Assembly (NCBI GenBank): GCA_002067325.1
Contig: MVQY01000066.1
Location: 1-49,552 of the forward strand
Source of the DNA: Methanobacterium sp. PtaU1.Bin097
Lineage (GTDB): Archaea; Methanobacteriota; Methanobacteria; Methanobacteriales; Methanobacteriaceae
Length of the DNA: 49,552 nt
Direction of reading: 5' to 3'
Positions 1 through 7,834 of this stretch are shown here, piece by piece (within the stretch, counting starts at the first letter, position 1; each line of letters starts with the position of its first letter). The position numbers were made by a program, and so were the translations under genes. Under the pieces are notes generated by a model that saw only the letters and a program-made list of their open reading frames with translations, was not told the DNA's origin and searched no databases.

Positions 1-55
1 CCCCCTGTTAAGTGAATTTACTTTCTAATGATTTTAATAGGTTTGAGATTAGAAT

Positions 56-125
56 ATTAATGAATATTGGTCATTAATATCTTTAAGTCATTAATGACTG
101 ATAGTCATCAATTATATATAAATTT
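56..125 (-). promoter_or_regulatory. Leftward promoter with TetR-type operator cluster
   Basis: A perfect 14-bp palindrome, AGTCATTAATGACT, lies at 86-99. Related half sites surround it: ATTAATGA at 56-63 facing TCATTAAT at 71-78, and AGTCAT at 103-108. On the minus strand a TATA-like AATTTATATATAAT (about 111-125) sits just upstream, so the palindrome would cover the start of transcription of a leftward gene beyond base 1. The same 14-mer occurs at 3458-3471 ahead of a TetR gene. Assignment as that TetR's operator is inference. Nothing else is seen in 1-314. Confidence 0.5.
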
Positions 126-314
126 AACTATCTGGGCATATCAAAAAAATTGACTGTTTATTATCACCTAATACTGCTTATCGATCCAGATAAACTAGTA
201 AGATGATTTTCTTCGTAAGAATTTTACTAAATATCCTAAACTCCAAATAATCAATGTTAATAATTACTTTTAAAATTAAAGGGATTAAAATCTTTAAAAA
301 TCACGATTCTAATC

Positions 315-1040
315 TCATCCTTTTTCCAGTTTATTCAGCTCTTCCTGAAAGTGCTGGTTAACTATTTGCATGTACATTTCTCTGGGCAAAAGCTCCCGAC
401 TAACTGTGCTGAGGGTTTCCTCTGACATCTCACCATCTTTAGCCAGCTGACGGCCTGCTTCCATGGCTGCATCCTGCACGTCCTTTACTGGGACGCCCAT
501 TTCCATCATATTCTGGAAAGCAGGACCATGGGGCCTGAGGAGAGCTCCAGCAAACTCACTGTGCGAATTTTTGCAGAAGGCTTTGATATGAGTTATCATC
601 GGATTGAAGTTATCCATTTCCCAGAAGCCACAATTAGACACCAGAGCTATCTTACTCTGCTTTCCACCATTTCTGGGCGGATGTCTGAGATGATCGTCTA
701 CTATTTCAAAGAACGGAAGTGTTAAGGTTATTGTTCTATCCAGGATGGTTTTCATGGGTCCGTTAACACCATCACAATAGACTGGTGATGCTAAAACCAG
801 TATATCGGTCTGTTCAATCTTCTGATCGATCCAGTTCATATCGTCATTCTGGATGCATTTACCGGGAGTTTTTATCCAGCAACCAAAATCCCCTAGACAG
901 GGGTTTACCTTCAGATCACTGGCATAATGAAGTTCTATTTCAGCTCCTTCGTCTTTCAGTCCTTCCAAAAAAGGGTCCAGTATCAAAGAAGTGGTACTTT
1001 TATCCTTATGTGGGCTGGAGTTGATTGCTAGTACTTTCAT
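315..1040 (-). CDS. Flavodoxin-fold NAD(P)H-dependent oxidoreductase, iron-sulfur flavoprotein-like
   Basis: The 241-residue product starts with the FMN-binding loop of the NADPH-dependent FMN reductase/flavodoxin family (LAINSSPHKDKST, residues 4-16). It also has the LVLASPVYCDGVNGPMKTILDR segment typical of the fold, around residues 82-103. Cysteines at 48, 54 and 62 occupy the place of the Fe-S motif of methanogen iron-sulfur flavoproteins, but the spacing is not the canonical compact C-x2-C-x2-C, so a cluster is uncertain. It is the last gene of a leftward operon led by two TetR-type regulators, 21 bases after the ATC-like gene. AGGAACT upstream supports the ATG at 1040. A role in electron transfer or quinone/xenobiotic reduction is inference; the substrate is unknown. 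Confidence 0.8.
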   Translation of the reverse strand: MKVLAINSSPHKDKSTTSLILDPFLEGLKDEGAEIELHYASDLKVNPCLGDFGCWIKTPGKCIQNDDMNWIDQKIEQTDILVLASPVYCDGVNGPMKTILDRTITLTLPFFEIVDDHLRHPPRNGGKQSKIALVSNCGFWEMDNFNPMITHIKAFCKNSHSEFAGALLRPHGPAFQNMMEMGVPVKDVQDAAMEAGRQLAKDGEMSEETLSTVSRELLPREMYMQIVNQHFQEELNKLEKG

Positions 1041-1061
1041 CTTTTCAGTTCCTAATATTCT

Positions 1062-1551
1062 TCATTTTAATTCTACAATACTTTCACAGTAGTCATCGCC
1101 GGTGCACATTCTCTTGGTGAATCTTTGAGTATATTTAGGGTTCAAAGCTTCAATACCGCTGGTATTGTAAGCCTGGCAGACATGAGGCATACTGATAACG
1201 GGAGTTTCGGTTTCTTTATATGCGTTTAAGATTGGACAGTTAGTGAAATGATCCACACTCCTCTCTTCGGTTTTTTCTATTGTTTTATAATCCCATTTCC
1301 CGTTGAAGATCATTGACACTATTCCTAATGCTGCACTGACTTCTACAGCATTCTGAGCGGGCAATCCCAGATTAGCCGCGATATTTTTTGCATCTTTGCC
1401 ACCTTCAGCCCAGATAGCCTCTTCAATCTTTATAACAACTTCCTTACCCAATATTTGCCTGAAAGCCATGTCATAACCCATGGATATGTTCACGAAGGCT
1501 TTTACTGGCAATTTCCCACCGCACTTCGGCGGGAATATCTTCTAGTTTCAT
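1062..1551 (-). CDS. L-2-amino-thiazoline-4-carboxylate (ATC) hydrolase-like protein, probable N-terminal frameshift
   Basis: This is a small protein of the ATC_hydrolase-like family. Its second half closely matches the C-terminal domain of the neighbouring TetR fusion (1612-2643): a CP pair, a VCQAY segment, ALNPKYTQRF and the ending RMCTGDDYCESIVELK. Four cysteines are shared by both copies. The best initiation site is ATG at 1551 with a GGTGAT ribosome site just upstream (AGGTGATTTTATG). That frame reads MKLEDIPAEVRWEIASK and then shifts by one base at an A4 run (1500-1503). The remaining frame is open to the stop at 1062, and in isolation could only start at a poorly placed TTG (1511). 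Deleting one A restores a continuous protein of about 162 residues. Whether this is a real mutation or a read error cannot be told from the sequence. Confidence 0.7.
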
Positions 1552-1611
1552 AAAATCACCTCAATTTTTTATAATTTTGAAGAGCATTAAGATTTATGGA
1601 TTACTTGAATT

Positions 1612-2643
1612 TCAGTCAGGATTTTTCAACTCTACAATTACCTCACAATAATCATCGCCTTTGCACATCCTTTCATTGATCCTTGCAGTGTATTTCGGGT
1701 TCAATGTCTCGACCAAAATTCTCGAATACCTCTGACAACCCTCAATCATATTTATATTAAAGGAATTCCCTTTTTCATAGGGATTAAATACAGGACAACC
1801 TCTTACATGAACCATAAATTTCTCTTCAGTCGCTTCTATAGTATTATATTCAAATTTTCCCATAATTATCTGAGAAAGAATTTTCCACGAATCCAGGATT
1901 TCTAAAGCATTTCCAGCATTTAAACCCAGTGAATCAGCCATTTCTTTAATTTCCTTTTTAATTTCTTTTGGGGATCTTTGTTCTTCCAATGATTTTTCGC
2001 TTTCTTCCCTTATAGATGACTTTACATGGGTGGATCTGTTTAATAAGTTCCAGGCTACAGCTAAATAGTGTTCTTGACTGATGTCATTGAGTTCCAGCAG
2101 CATCTTCTGTTCGTGGGTGGGTGTAAAGGCATTAGTGAGGGCCATTCGGACGTATATGGATGTGGGTAACGGATCCAGTTCTTCCCATATTGTCCCTTCG
2201 CTTATACCCTGCCGATAAGCATCAGCTAGCATCTGTATCATCTGGTTAACCTCGTGCAGGAATTCCTGCACATTGGGGTCTTCAGTGTCCTTGAACTTTA
2301 TTTGATAGAGTTCGGTGGCTGCCTTCCATTTTTGTGGATCTTTAAGGGAAAATTCAACAGTGGCAGTCCCTGCAGCCACAATTTTCTCTGAACCGGTGTT
2401 ATATTTGTCCATTTTTCCCTCTATAAGATGGTTTAATTCTTTATTGATCCAAGCATCGACAGCGGCACATAGACTAATCTTATTTTTGAAGTAAAGGTAA
2501 AGAGTTCCCTTGGCCACATCAGCAGCATTGGCCACCTGATCCATAGTCATGTACCTAAATCCTTTTTCTGCTATAATTGCCTCGGCAGCGTCCAGTATGG
2601 CTTCTTTTTTCTCTTCTTTTTTCCTTTCCATTCTGGTAGTCAT
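1612..2643 (-). CDS. TetR-family regulator fused to an ATC-hydrolase-like sensor domain
   Basis: Residues about 5-55 form a TetR/AcrR helix-turn-helix (MDQVANAADVAKGTLYLYFK), followed by an all-helical ligand domain to about residue 195. A charged linker (about 200-235) leads to a C-terminal ATC-hydrolase-like domain of about 105 residues ending LNPKYTARINERMCKGDDYC. The N-terminal two thirds is a close paralogue of the next TetR (2700-3392); the C-terminal domain matches the separate protein at 1062-1551. I chose ATG 2643 over the TTG at 2649 because it aligns with the paralogue's start (MTTRMERKK against MSTRMQRKK). Inference: the extra Cys-containing domain is a sensor that evolved by fusion of two neighbouring genes, or the enzyme domain supplies the effector. 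It sits in the middle of a four-gene leftward operon. Confidence 0.85.
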   Translation of the reverse strand: MTTRMERKKEEKKEAILDAAEAIIAEKGFRYMTMDQVANAADVAKGTLYLYFKNKISLCAAVDAWINKELNHLIEGKMDKYNTGSEKIVAAGTATVEFSLKDPQKWKAATELYQIKFKDTEDPNVQEFLHEVNQMIQMLADAYRQGISEGTIWEELDPLPTSIYVRMALTNAFTPTHEQKMLLELNDISQEHYLAVAWNLLNRSTHVKSSIREESEKSLEEQRSPKEIKKEIKEMADSLGLNAGNALEILDSWKILSQIIMGKFEYNTIEATEEKFMVHVRGCPVFNPYEKGNSFNINMIEGCQRYSRILVETLNPKYTARINERMCKGDDYCEVIVELKNPD

Positions 2644-2699
2644 GGTCAACAGCTTTATTGATTTATTTTTATGAATCTATAATTAGTGATAATGGGCTC

Positions 2700-3392
2700 T
2701 TATAGGTCCTTTTCCAGGTTTTCATAGGTCTTTTTAATATTCTTTTTCATATCTTCTGCATTCAGAAGATCTTTACGTGTTGATCTTCCTATCAGTTCCC
2801 CAGCCACACCAGCATAGTGCTGCATGTTTATATTATTCATTTTCAGGAGCATATTTTGCTCAGTAGTGGGGGTAATGGCATTACTAAAGGCCATTCTGTT
2901 GAATATTGCTGTAGGTACAGGATCTAGGTCTTCCCTTATAGTTCCTTCCTTTATTCCTTGTCTGTAGCCATTGGCCATCATCTGTACCATATTGTTAACT
3001 TCATACAGGAATTCCTTCACGTTGGGGTCTTCAGGGTCCTTAAACTTCATCTGATAAAGTTCGGTGATTGCCTTCCATTTCTGCATATTTTTAAGGCAGA
3101 ATTCAACAGTGGCAGTCCCTGAAGCTACTACCTTTTCTAAACCCGTTTGATAAAGGTCCATTTTTTCTTTTATAACTTGATTGAGCTCTTTATTAATTCT
3201 TGCATTAACAGCAGCACATAAGCTGTTCTTATTTTTGAAATAGAGGTATACTGTCCCCTTGGCTACATCTGCATCCTTTGCAACCTGATCCATAGTCATA
3301 TCCCTGAAACCATCTTCGGCTATTAATTTTTCCGCAGCATCCAATATGGTTTTACGTTTTTCTTCCTTTTTCCGTTGCATTCTGGTGCTCAT
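2700..3392 (-). CDS. TetR/AcrR-family transcriptional regulator
   Basis: This 230-residue protein has a classical TetR DNA-binding head (residues about 10-55, with MDQVAKDADVAKGTVYLYFK) and a helical ligand domain. It is nearly collinear with the TetR part of the downstream fusion gene, so the pair arose by tandem duplication. The C-terminus is a short lysine-rich tail where the paralogue carries its ATC-like domain. It is first gene of the leftward operon. A 14-bp palindrome at 3458-3471, lying between its TATA box and its start codon, is the obvious autoregulatory operator. Family assignment is firm; ligand and regulon are unknown. Confidence 0.9.
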   Translation of the reverse strand: MSTRMQRKKEEKRKTILDAAEKLIAEDGFRDMTMDQVAKDADVAKGTVYLYFKNKNSLCAAVNARINKELNQVIKEKMDLYQTGLEKVVASGTATVEFCLKNMQKWKAITELYQMKFKDPEDPNVKEFLYEVNNMVQMMANGYRQGIKEGTIREDLDPVPTAIFNRMAFSNAITPTTEQNMLLKMNNINMQHYAGVAGELIGRSTRKDLLNAEDMKKNIKKTYENLEKDL

Positions 3393-3457
3393 GGTAACAA
3401 CTTACTGTTTTCCATCCTTATTGTATTTTTCTCAAGGATTTTTGGATGATCAAAATT

Positions 3458-3495
3458 AGTCATTAATGACTTTTGGTCATATATAATATAAAAAT
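3458..3495 (-). promoter_or_regulatory. TetR operon promoter: palindrome AGTCATTAATGACT beside TATA box
   Basis: The perfect 14-bp palindrome at 3458-3471 is identical to the one at 86-99. On the minus strand an AT-rich TATA element (TTTATATTATATAT, 3481-3494) is followed by a GACC half site and then by the palindrome, which would overlap the transcription start. This arrangement fits repression of the TetR gene by its own product. Binding is inferred from position and symmetry only. Confidence 0.55.
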
Positions 3496-3611
3496 TTTTA
3501 TCTCACCTTATGCACTAGTGTATTCGTGTAATTTTTCCTTCATTTGATGATTAAACTCCTATTCGAATTTACAAATCCCTTATCAAATAAAAGAGATTTA
3601 TAAGAAGTTAA

Positions 3612-3869
3612 CTAATGAAAAACCCAATGTACTTGACCACTATTAAAATCAAAACCCAAATATTCCCCAAAACCAGCAATTAACACGGTCAATATGTTTT
3701 TGATAGGAATCTTAAAAAGGTAGCAGGTTAATAAAAAAAATTATAAGACCCAGTATCCCATGGTCAAAAACCCAAAGAAGCACTTTATCTAACTCATACA
3801 ATATCCTGAAGCTGAATACTGCCACAAGTACTATCAGAATTATGATTAAAGAATTGTTAGAAGATCCAT
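3612..3869 (-). pseudogene. Possible decayed small membrane protein
   Basis: In the 500-base spacer between the TetR operon and argG, the minus strand from ATG 3869 (AGGA upstream) begins MDLLTIL and hits a stop at once. Shifting by one base in the TTT run opens a hydrophobic frame (LIIILIVLVAVFSFRILYEL, then a second hydrophobic stretch). A second shift back at a T8 run (3732-3739) reaches a stop at 3612-3614, in register with the original ATG. It could be a two-helix membrane protein broken by two compensating homopolymer indels, or chance in AT-rich DNA. I do not recognise a family. The rest of 3393-3894 shows no other feature apart from the operator. Confidence 0.25.
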
Positions 3870-3894
3870 GAGGAAATTAATCCTTGTTTCGTAA

Positions 3895-5076
3895 TTACTT
3901 CTTCTTACACACATTCTGGAAACAGGCGGCCTGTACACCGTAGTTTTTAACCATCCCCACGATTTCGGATTGGTCGGTTTCCTTGTCTTCAAAGGAAACT
4001 GCCTGTTCCTGGTAGAGACTGAAAGGCGATTTCCGACCCAGGATCCTTAAATTACCCTTGTGTAATCTTACTCTAACGATTCCTGTCACTCTTTTCTGCA
4101 TGTTATCGATGAGGCAGTCCAGGTCTTCCCTTAGGGGCTCATGCCACAGGCCGTTGTAAACCAATTCGGAATAGGTTTCTGAAACGGTTGCCCCGAATCT
4201 TAATTCTTCCCTGGTAAACACTATCTGTTCTAATGCTTTATGAGCAGTTATAATAAGTACTGCTGCCGGTGTTTCGTAGTTTTCCCTGGATTTAAGTCCT
4301 ATTATACGGTCTTCCATGATGTCTATCCTGCCGATTCCATGCAAACCAGCGATCCGGTTACATTCCTTTACGATCTCCAGTGGACCGAATTTTTTCCCAT
4401 CTAAAGCTACAGGTACTCCGTCTTCAAATTCTATCTCCAGAATCTGAGGCTCGTCGGGTGCTTCGGCACTGGATCTGGTCCAGTTGAATGCTTCCTCTGG
4501 CATCTCCACCATGGGGTCTTCCAGTATGTCACCCTCGATGGATCTGCCCCACAGGTTTTCATCGATACTGAAGTGGGAGAATACGGGCAGAGGAATGCCG
4601 TGTTTTCCGGCGTATTCTATTTCTTCTGTTCTGGTGAGGTTTAAATCCCTTACCGGGCCGATAATATTATAATCTGAAGCTGAACGTATGGTGCATTCGA
4701 ATCTGAACTGGTCGTTACCTTTACCGGTGCATCCATGGGATATGGCAACGGCATTTTCTTTTTCGGCTATTTCAACCATTTTCATGGCTATTAATGGTCT
4801 GGCCAGTGCTGTGCTTAGAGGGTATCCCTCATAAACTGCGTTTGCCTTCACTGCTTTAAAGATGAAATCCTTAACAAATTCTTCCTTGGCATCGATGGTG
4901 TAGTGCTTGGACACACCTATCTCATGGGCTACACGTTCGGATCGTTCCACTTCCTCTTCTGGTTGCCCTACATCTACACAGACAGTTACAACTTCCATGT
5001 CATACTTCTCTTGAAGCAACTTGACGCATACGGAGGTGTCCAGGCCACTGCTGAATGCCAGAACTACTTTTTCCAT
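3895..5076 (-). CDS. argG: Argininosuccinate synthase
   Basis: This enzyme joins citrulline and aspartate with ATP in arginine biosynthesis in the cytoplasm. The 393-residue product is of normal family length and begins with the ATP pyrophosphatase P-loop AFSSGLDTSV (residues 7-16). It contains the signature stretches STALARPLIA, SHGCTGKGNDQFRFE and NLWGRSIEGD expected of ArgG. The start ATG at 5076 follows an AAGGTGAT ribosome site. No argH lies next to it; the gene stands alone, leftward, and its upstream region holds four tandem repeats with TATA-like cores. Confidence 0.98.
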   Translation of the reverse strand: MEKVVLAFSSGLDTSVCVKLLQEKYDMEVVTVCVDVGQPEEEVERSERVAHEIGVSKHYTIDAKEEFVKDFIFKAVKANAVYEGYPLSTALARPLIAMKMVEIAEKENAVAISHGCTGKGNDQFRFECTIRSASDYNIIGPVRDLNLTRTEEIEYAGKHGIPLPVFSHFSIDENLWGRSIEGDILEDPMVEMPEEAFNWTRSSAEAPDEPQILEIEFEDGVPVALDGKKFGPLEIVKECNRIAGLHGIGRIDIMEDRIIGLKSRENYETPAAVLIITAHKALEQIVFTREELRFGATVSETYSELVYNGLWHEPLREDLDCLIDNMQKRVTGIVRVRLHKGNLRILGRKSPFSLYQEQAVSFEDKETDQSEIVGMVKNYGVQAACFQNVCKKK

Positions 5077-5137
5077 TTTTAGATCACCTTGAATTATATT
5101 TTTTGTCCATTTTAAAAGTTATAATTTGAATGGCCAC

Positions 5138-5258
5138 GTCTTGAAGTATTGTAAATAAGATTGTATGGCCTTTAAGTATTATATAATAAAAATGGTAGTG
5201 GTCTTAAAGTATTATATAATAAGATGGTTATTGTCTTTGAAGTAATATATAATAAACC
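5138..5258. repeat. Four imperfect ~32-bp tandem repeats with TATA-like core
   Basis: Units begin near 5138, 5168, 5201 and 5233 (periods 30, 33 and 32). The consensus is roughly GTCTTTAAGTATTATATAATAA followed by about ten variable bases. The middle units contain the perfect 12-bp palindrome TATTATATAATA, which could act as a TATA box in either direction. The array lies between divergent argG and the hydrolase gene at 5332, within promoter distance of both. Confidence 0.75.
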
Positions 5259-5331
5259 ATTCTCCAGTTAATATATTTTATAGCATTTAATAAATTAACA
5301 TTGAAACCAGATACTAAGTAATGGTGCGTCT

Positions 5332-6060
5332 ATGGAACCTTTCCAAATAGAAATAATTTCTGCTGAAACAGCAGGAGACCTGCAGGAAAATCAGGTATTT
5401 ATGAAGAACCTGTCAGGGAGTGGTTTAGCTTTCAAACTTCTGGATTCTGCCCGGGAAGGCACGCCTCTTATCCGGATTGGTAAGGGAAGCCCTAAAATCA
5501 TGCTCACCGCGGGTGTCCATGGTAATGAGCTTTCACCACAAATCGCAGCACTGGATGTGGCCCAGAAACTGGTAGATCAAAACATCGAAGGCACGGTTTA
5601 CCTGATACCATTCGCCATTCCCTTCGCCACCATGAAAAGTTCCAGGAGATTTAAGGGGTTCGACATGAACCGGACTGCATTTAAAGAAGGAACATTATCC
5701 AATGATATAATCAAGGTAGCCAAGGATTTGAATTTAGACTCCCTGGCTGATTTCCACGCCACCAAACCGTACAGTAATCCCGGAGTAGAGAGTATTTTCT
5801 GCTCTAAAAAGCCCTGCCAGGAAAGTTTCACCATTGCAGAGCATATAAATAAGGCCACCAAATCGAAGATCATCTGCCATAAAAATGCCGGCACCCTCTA
5901 CAATGGTGCACTGGAGGATGAATGCAACAAATCAAATATTCCAGCGGTGACCTGTGAAGTGGTCTCCCACAACGGTAAGGTAGATCCAGGTAGTCAGGAA
6001 AGGTCATATCTGCAGATGGTTGCCTATATGAGTTATTTTGGGATTGAAATCCTTGATTAG
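5332..6060 (+). CDS. Succinylglutamate desuccinylase/aspartoacylase-family zinc hydrolase
   Basis: This 242-residue protein belongs to the M14-like AstE/AspA metal hydrolase family. The zinc-binding start GVHGNE is near residues 63-68, followed by the later family segments MNRTAFKEG, LADFHATKPYSNPG (metal-binding histidine) and TCEVVSHNG. Family members cleave acyl groups from amino acids. The archaeal branch has no established substrate, so aspartoacylase or succinylglutamate desuccinylase activity should not be assumed. It is shorter than bacterial AstE (about 320 residues), lacking much of the C-terminal region. It is a monocistronic rightward gene divergent from argG. A TATA-like TTAATATATTTTATAG at 5268-5283 is suitably placed for its promoter. 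Confidence 0.85.
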   Translation: MEPFQIEIISAETAGDLQENQVFMKNLSGSGLAFKLLDSAREGTPLIRIGKGSPKIMLTAGVHGNELSPQIAALDVAQKLVDQNIEGTVYLIPFAIPFATMKSSRRFKGFDMNRTAFKEGTLSNDIIKVAKDLNLDSLADFHATKPYSNPGVESIFCSKKPCQESFTIAEHINKATKSKIICHKNAGTLYNGALEDECNKSNIPAVTCEVVSHNGKVDPGSQERSYLQMVAYMSYFGIEILD

Positions 6061-6078
6061 AGTAGAATAGAATTGATC

Positions 6079-6201
6079 GGTTAAAATAGTTTAATCAATG
6101 GTTAAAATAGTTTAATCAATGGTTAAAATAGTTTAATCAATGGTTAAAATAGTTTAATCGGGGTTAAATAGGTTAATCAGGGTTAAAATAGTTTAATCAA
6201 T
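6079..6201. repeat. 21-bp tandem repeat array, about six copies
   Basis: GGTTAAAATAGTTTAATCAAT is repeated without spacers at 6079, 6100 and 6121. A shortened copy starts at 6142, a degenerate copy with GGTTAAATAGGTTAATCAG follows around 6161-6180, and a full copy lies at 6181-6201. It starts 18 bases after the stop of the hydrolase gene and ends 35 bases before the DUF457 gene. No spacers, so not CRISPR. Confidence 0.9.
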
Positions 6202-6236
6202 AATTATAATATACACTTCCTCTAAAAGTTGATAAA

Positions 6237-6905
6237 ATGCCTTCTTATAAAATCCACATCCCCTTCGCACTTATCATGGCCTTACCATTCTTTCCCAATG
6301 TTTTTCTCCTTTCATTGGCCCTTTTTGGAACGTCCATAATCGATTTTGACAACAACATCAAGGAGAATCAGATAATTATCATGTTTTTAATAGGGCTTGT
6401 ACTGGCCTTAATTTTGTATATATTCAACTTACCCTCTATGATAGGGGTTATTTTAATTTTATTGGCGGTAATCTTCTTTATCTCCAAGCACCGTGGGTTT
6501 ATGCACTCGATCTTAGGGATAGCAGCTATATCCCTATTTTTAACAGTTTTTGCTGCTGGTTTTTACCTGCTCCTGGTGGATGTAGTTGATCTGAAGATTA
6601 TTTTGGTCTTACTCTCCATAATTTTAGGTTTCATAGTTTTAAACAGGAAATTATTATTTCCCTATTTGATTTTGATGATCATTGGAATTTATTTGACTCC
6701 CAATCTATCATTAAACGTCTTTCATATTTTTGGAGCATTTTTTATAGGCTGTTTAAGTCATATAACACTGGATCTTTTCACATCTAGCGGGGTAAGTCTT
6801 TTGAGCCCTTTATCGTCCAAAAAATTTCATAAACTTTCTGGTATTTTGATCATGGTTATCTGGATAGTGGCTGCAGTACCATATCTCTTTATTTTCAGCA
6901 ATTAA
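6237..6905 (+). CDS. DUF457/YdjM-like membrane-bound metal-dependent hydrolase
   Basis: The 222-residue polytopic membrane protein opens with a conserved PSYKIHIPFALIMALPF segment and has about six hydrophobic spans. Two His-containing signatures of the DUF457/YdjM group are visible: SKHRGFMHSI (about residues 82-91) and SHITLDLFTSSGVSLLSPLS (about 177-196). The family is predicted to be a membrane-embedded metal-dependent hydrolase, but its physiological substrate is unknown. It stands alone between the 21-bp repeat array and the ehb promoter region. Confidence 0.85.
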   Translation: MPSYKIHIPFALIMALPFFPNVFLLSLALFGTSIIDFDNNIKENQIIIMFLIGLVLALILYIFNLPSMIGVILILLAVIFFISKHRGFMHSILGIAAISLFLTVFAAGFYLLLVDVVDLKIILVLLSIILGFIVLNRKLLFPYLILMIIGIYLTPNLSLNVFHIFGAFFIGCLSHITLDLFTSSGVSLLSPLSSKKFHKLSGILIMVIWIVAAVPYLFIFSN

Positions 6906-6962
6906 AACACTAAGCTATAAAATTTTCACGATACAATTAATTTTTTTTGTTATAGCTCTATT

Positions 6963-7045
6963 ACAGTGACTGTTGATTAAAAGAATTTTATTTACTGTCA
7001 CCTATACCCGGAAAAAATTTTTAGATATCTTTATATATCATGTTT
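6963..7045 (+). promoter_or_regulatory. ehb operon promoter region with inverted repeat
   Basis: A TATA-like TTTATATATC lies at 7030-7039, which would place transcription start near 7060, about 100 bases before ehbA. Upstream, ACAGTGACTGT (6963-6973) is an inverted repeat ACAGT-N-ACTGT. A related ACTGTCAC occurs 20 bases further on (6993-7000), a possible regulator site. No other feature is seen in 6906-7162. Confidence 0.4.
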
Positions 7046-7162
7046 TATAATGATGAATTGTAATTGCTATATCTAAAATAGTGTTCTAAACCTGGTAGAG
7101 AGATCGTTTCAACAATGAATTAGGATTTAAATTCAGTATAATAGTAATAAAAAGGGATTGAC

Positions 7163-7474
7163 ATGTTTCTTATGCGGATATTTTATGGAATTGCATATTT
7201 CATCGTTTTGATATTTGAGATCATCAAAGCCACCTGGGATGTGGCTGGCAGAACACTCAATGGAAAAGTGGAACCAGTGGTTGTAGAGATAGAAACTGAA
7301 CTTAAAAGACCCGTCTCCCAGACCATACTGGCTAACAGCATAACCTTAACCCCGGGAACCCTCTCCATAGATCTCGATTCTCAAAATCAGATATTAAAAG
7401 TGGCCATCATATACCCACGGAGCAAAGAAGAAGTAATTCCCTTCGAACCCTACATAAAAGGGATGTTAGAATAA
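7163..7474 (+). CDS. ehbA: Energy-converting hydrogenase B subunit EhbA (MrpE/MnhE-like)
   Basis: This 103-residue protein has one N-terminal hydrophobic hairpin (FYGIAYFIVLIFEIIKATWD) followed by a hydrophilic MnhE-like domain with the family phrase ANSITLTPGTLSIDL. It resembles the E subunit of Mrp sodium/proton antiporters and opens the 16-gene ehb operon, 98 bases before ehbB. It is placed in the cytoplasmic membrane as part of the ion-translocating arm. Letter assignment rests on gene order. Confidence 0.85.
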   Translation: MFLMRIFYGIAYFIVLIFEIIKATWDVAGRTLNGKVEPVVVEIETELKRPVSQTILANSITLTPGTLSIDLDSQNQILKVAIIYPRSKEEVIPFEPYIKGMLE

Positions 7475-7571
7475 TCTTAGTCACAGAGATGTTAAAATAA
7501 ACTTTTATCCGATTATATCAAAGAGATTTAAACAACGTTAACACGCACAACTAAATTAGAGAGATGTTAGA

Positions 7572-7832
7572 ATGGACTTGTTGTTGATATCAGAATATAT
7601 ATTGCTGGCAGCACTGGCCATCTTTTCCCTGGCAACCATCAGGATCACCACCAGAAAAACCATAGGTATGAGTCTGGTGGGACTTTCCGGGTTAGCCATT
7701 GCAGTGGCCACCATCTTAATACTGATTAAAAATATCTACGGAATAGGGTTCTGTGGAGATATAGCACTCGCACTTATAGTTTTAGGGCCAGTAGGCACCA
7801 TAGCATTTTCAAAAGTTTTAAAGGGTGATTAA
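7572..7832 (+). CDS. ehbB: Energy-converting hydrogenase B subunit EhbB (MrpF-like)
   Basis: The 86-residue product has three predicted membrane spans and MrpF-like layout: a short second cytoplasmic loop (RITTRKTIG) and a final helix ending ALIVLGPVGTIAFSKVLKG. It begins 97 bases after ehbA and its stop lies two bases before the GTG of ehbC, so the two are translated as neighbours. MrpF homologues are accessory subunits of multisubunit cation/proton antiporters; here the role is taken from context. Confidence 0.85.
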   Translation: MDLLLISEYILLAALAIFSLATIRITTRKTIGMSLVGLSGLAIAVATILILIKNIYGIGFCGDIALALIVLGPVGTIAFSKVLKGD

Positions 7833-7834
7833 AA

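Noticed and set aside
6079..6201. Possible CRISPR array
   Set aside because: The 21-bp units touch each other with no unique spacers and no cas genes are nearby.
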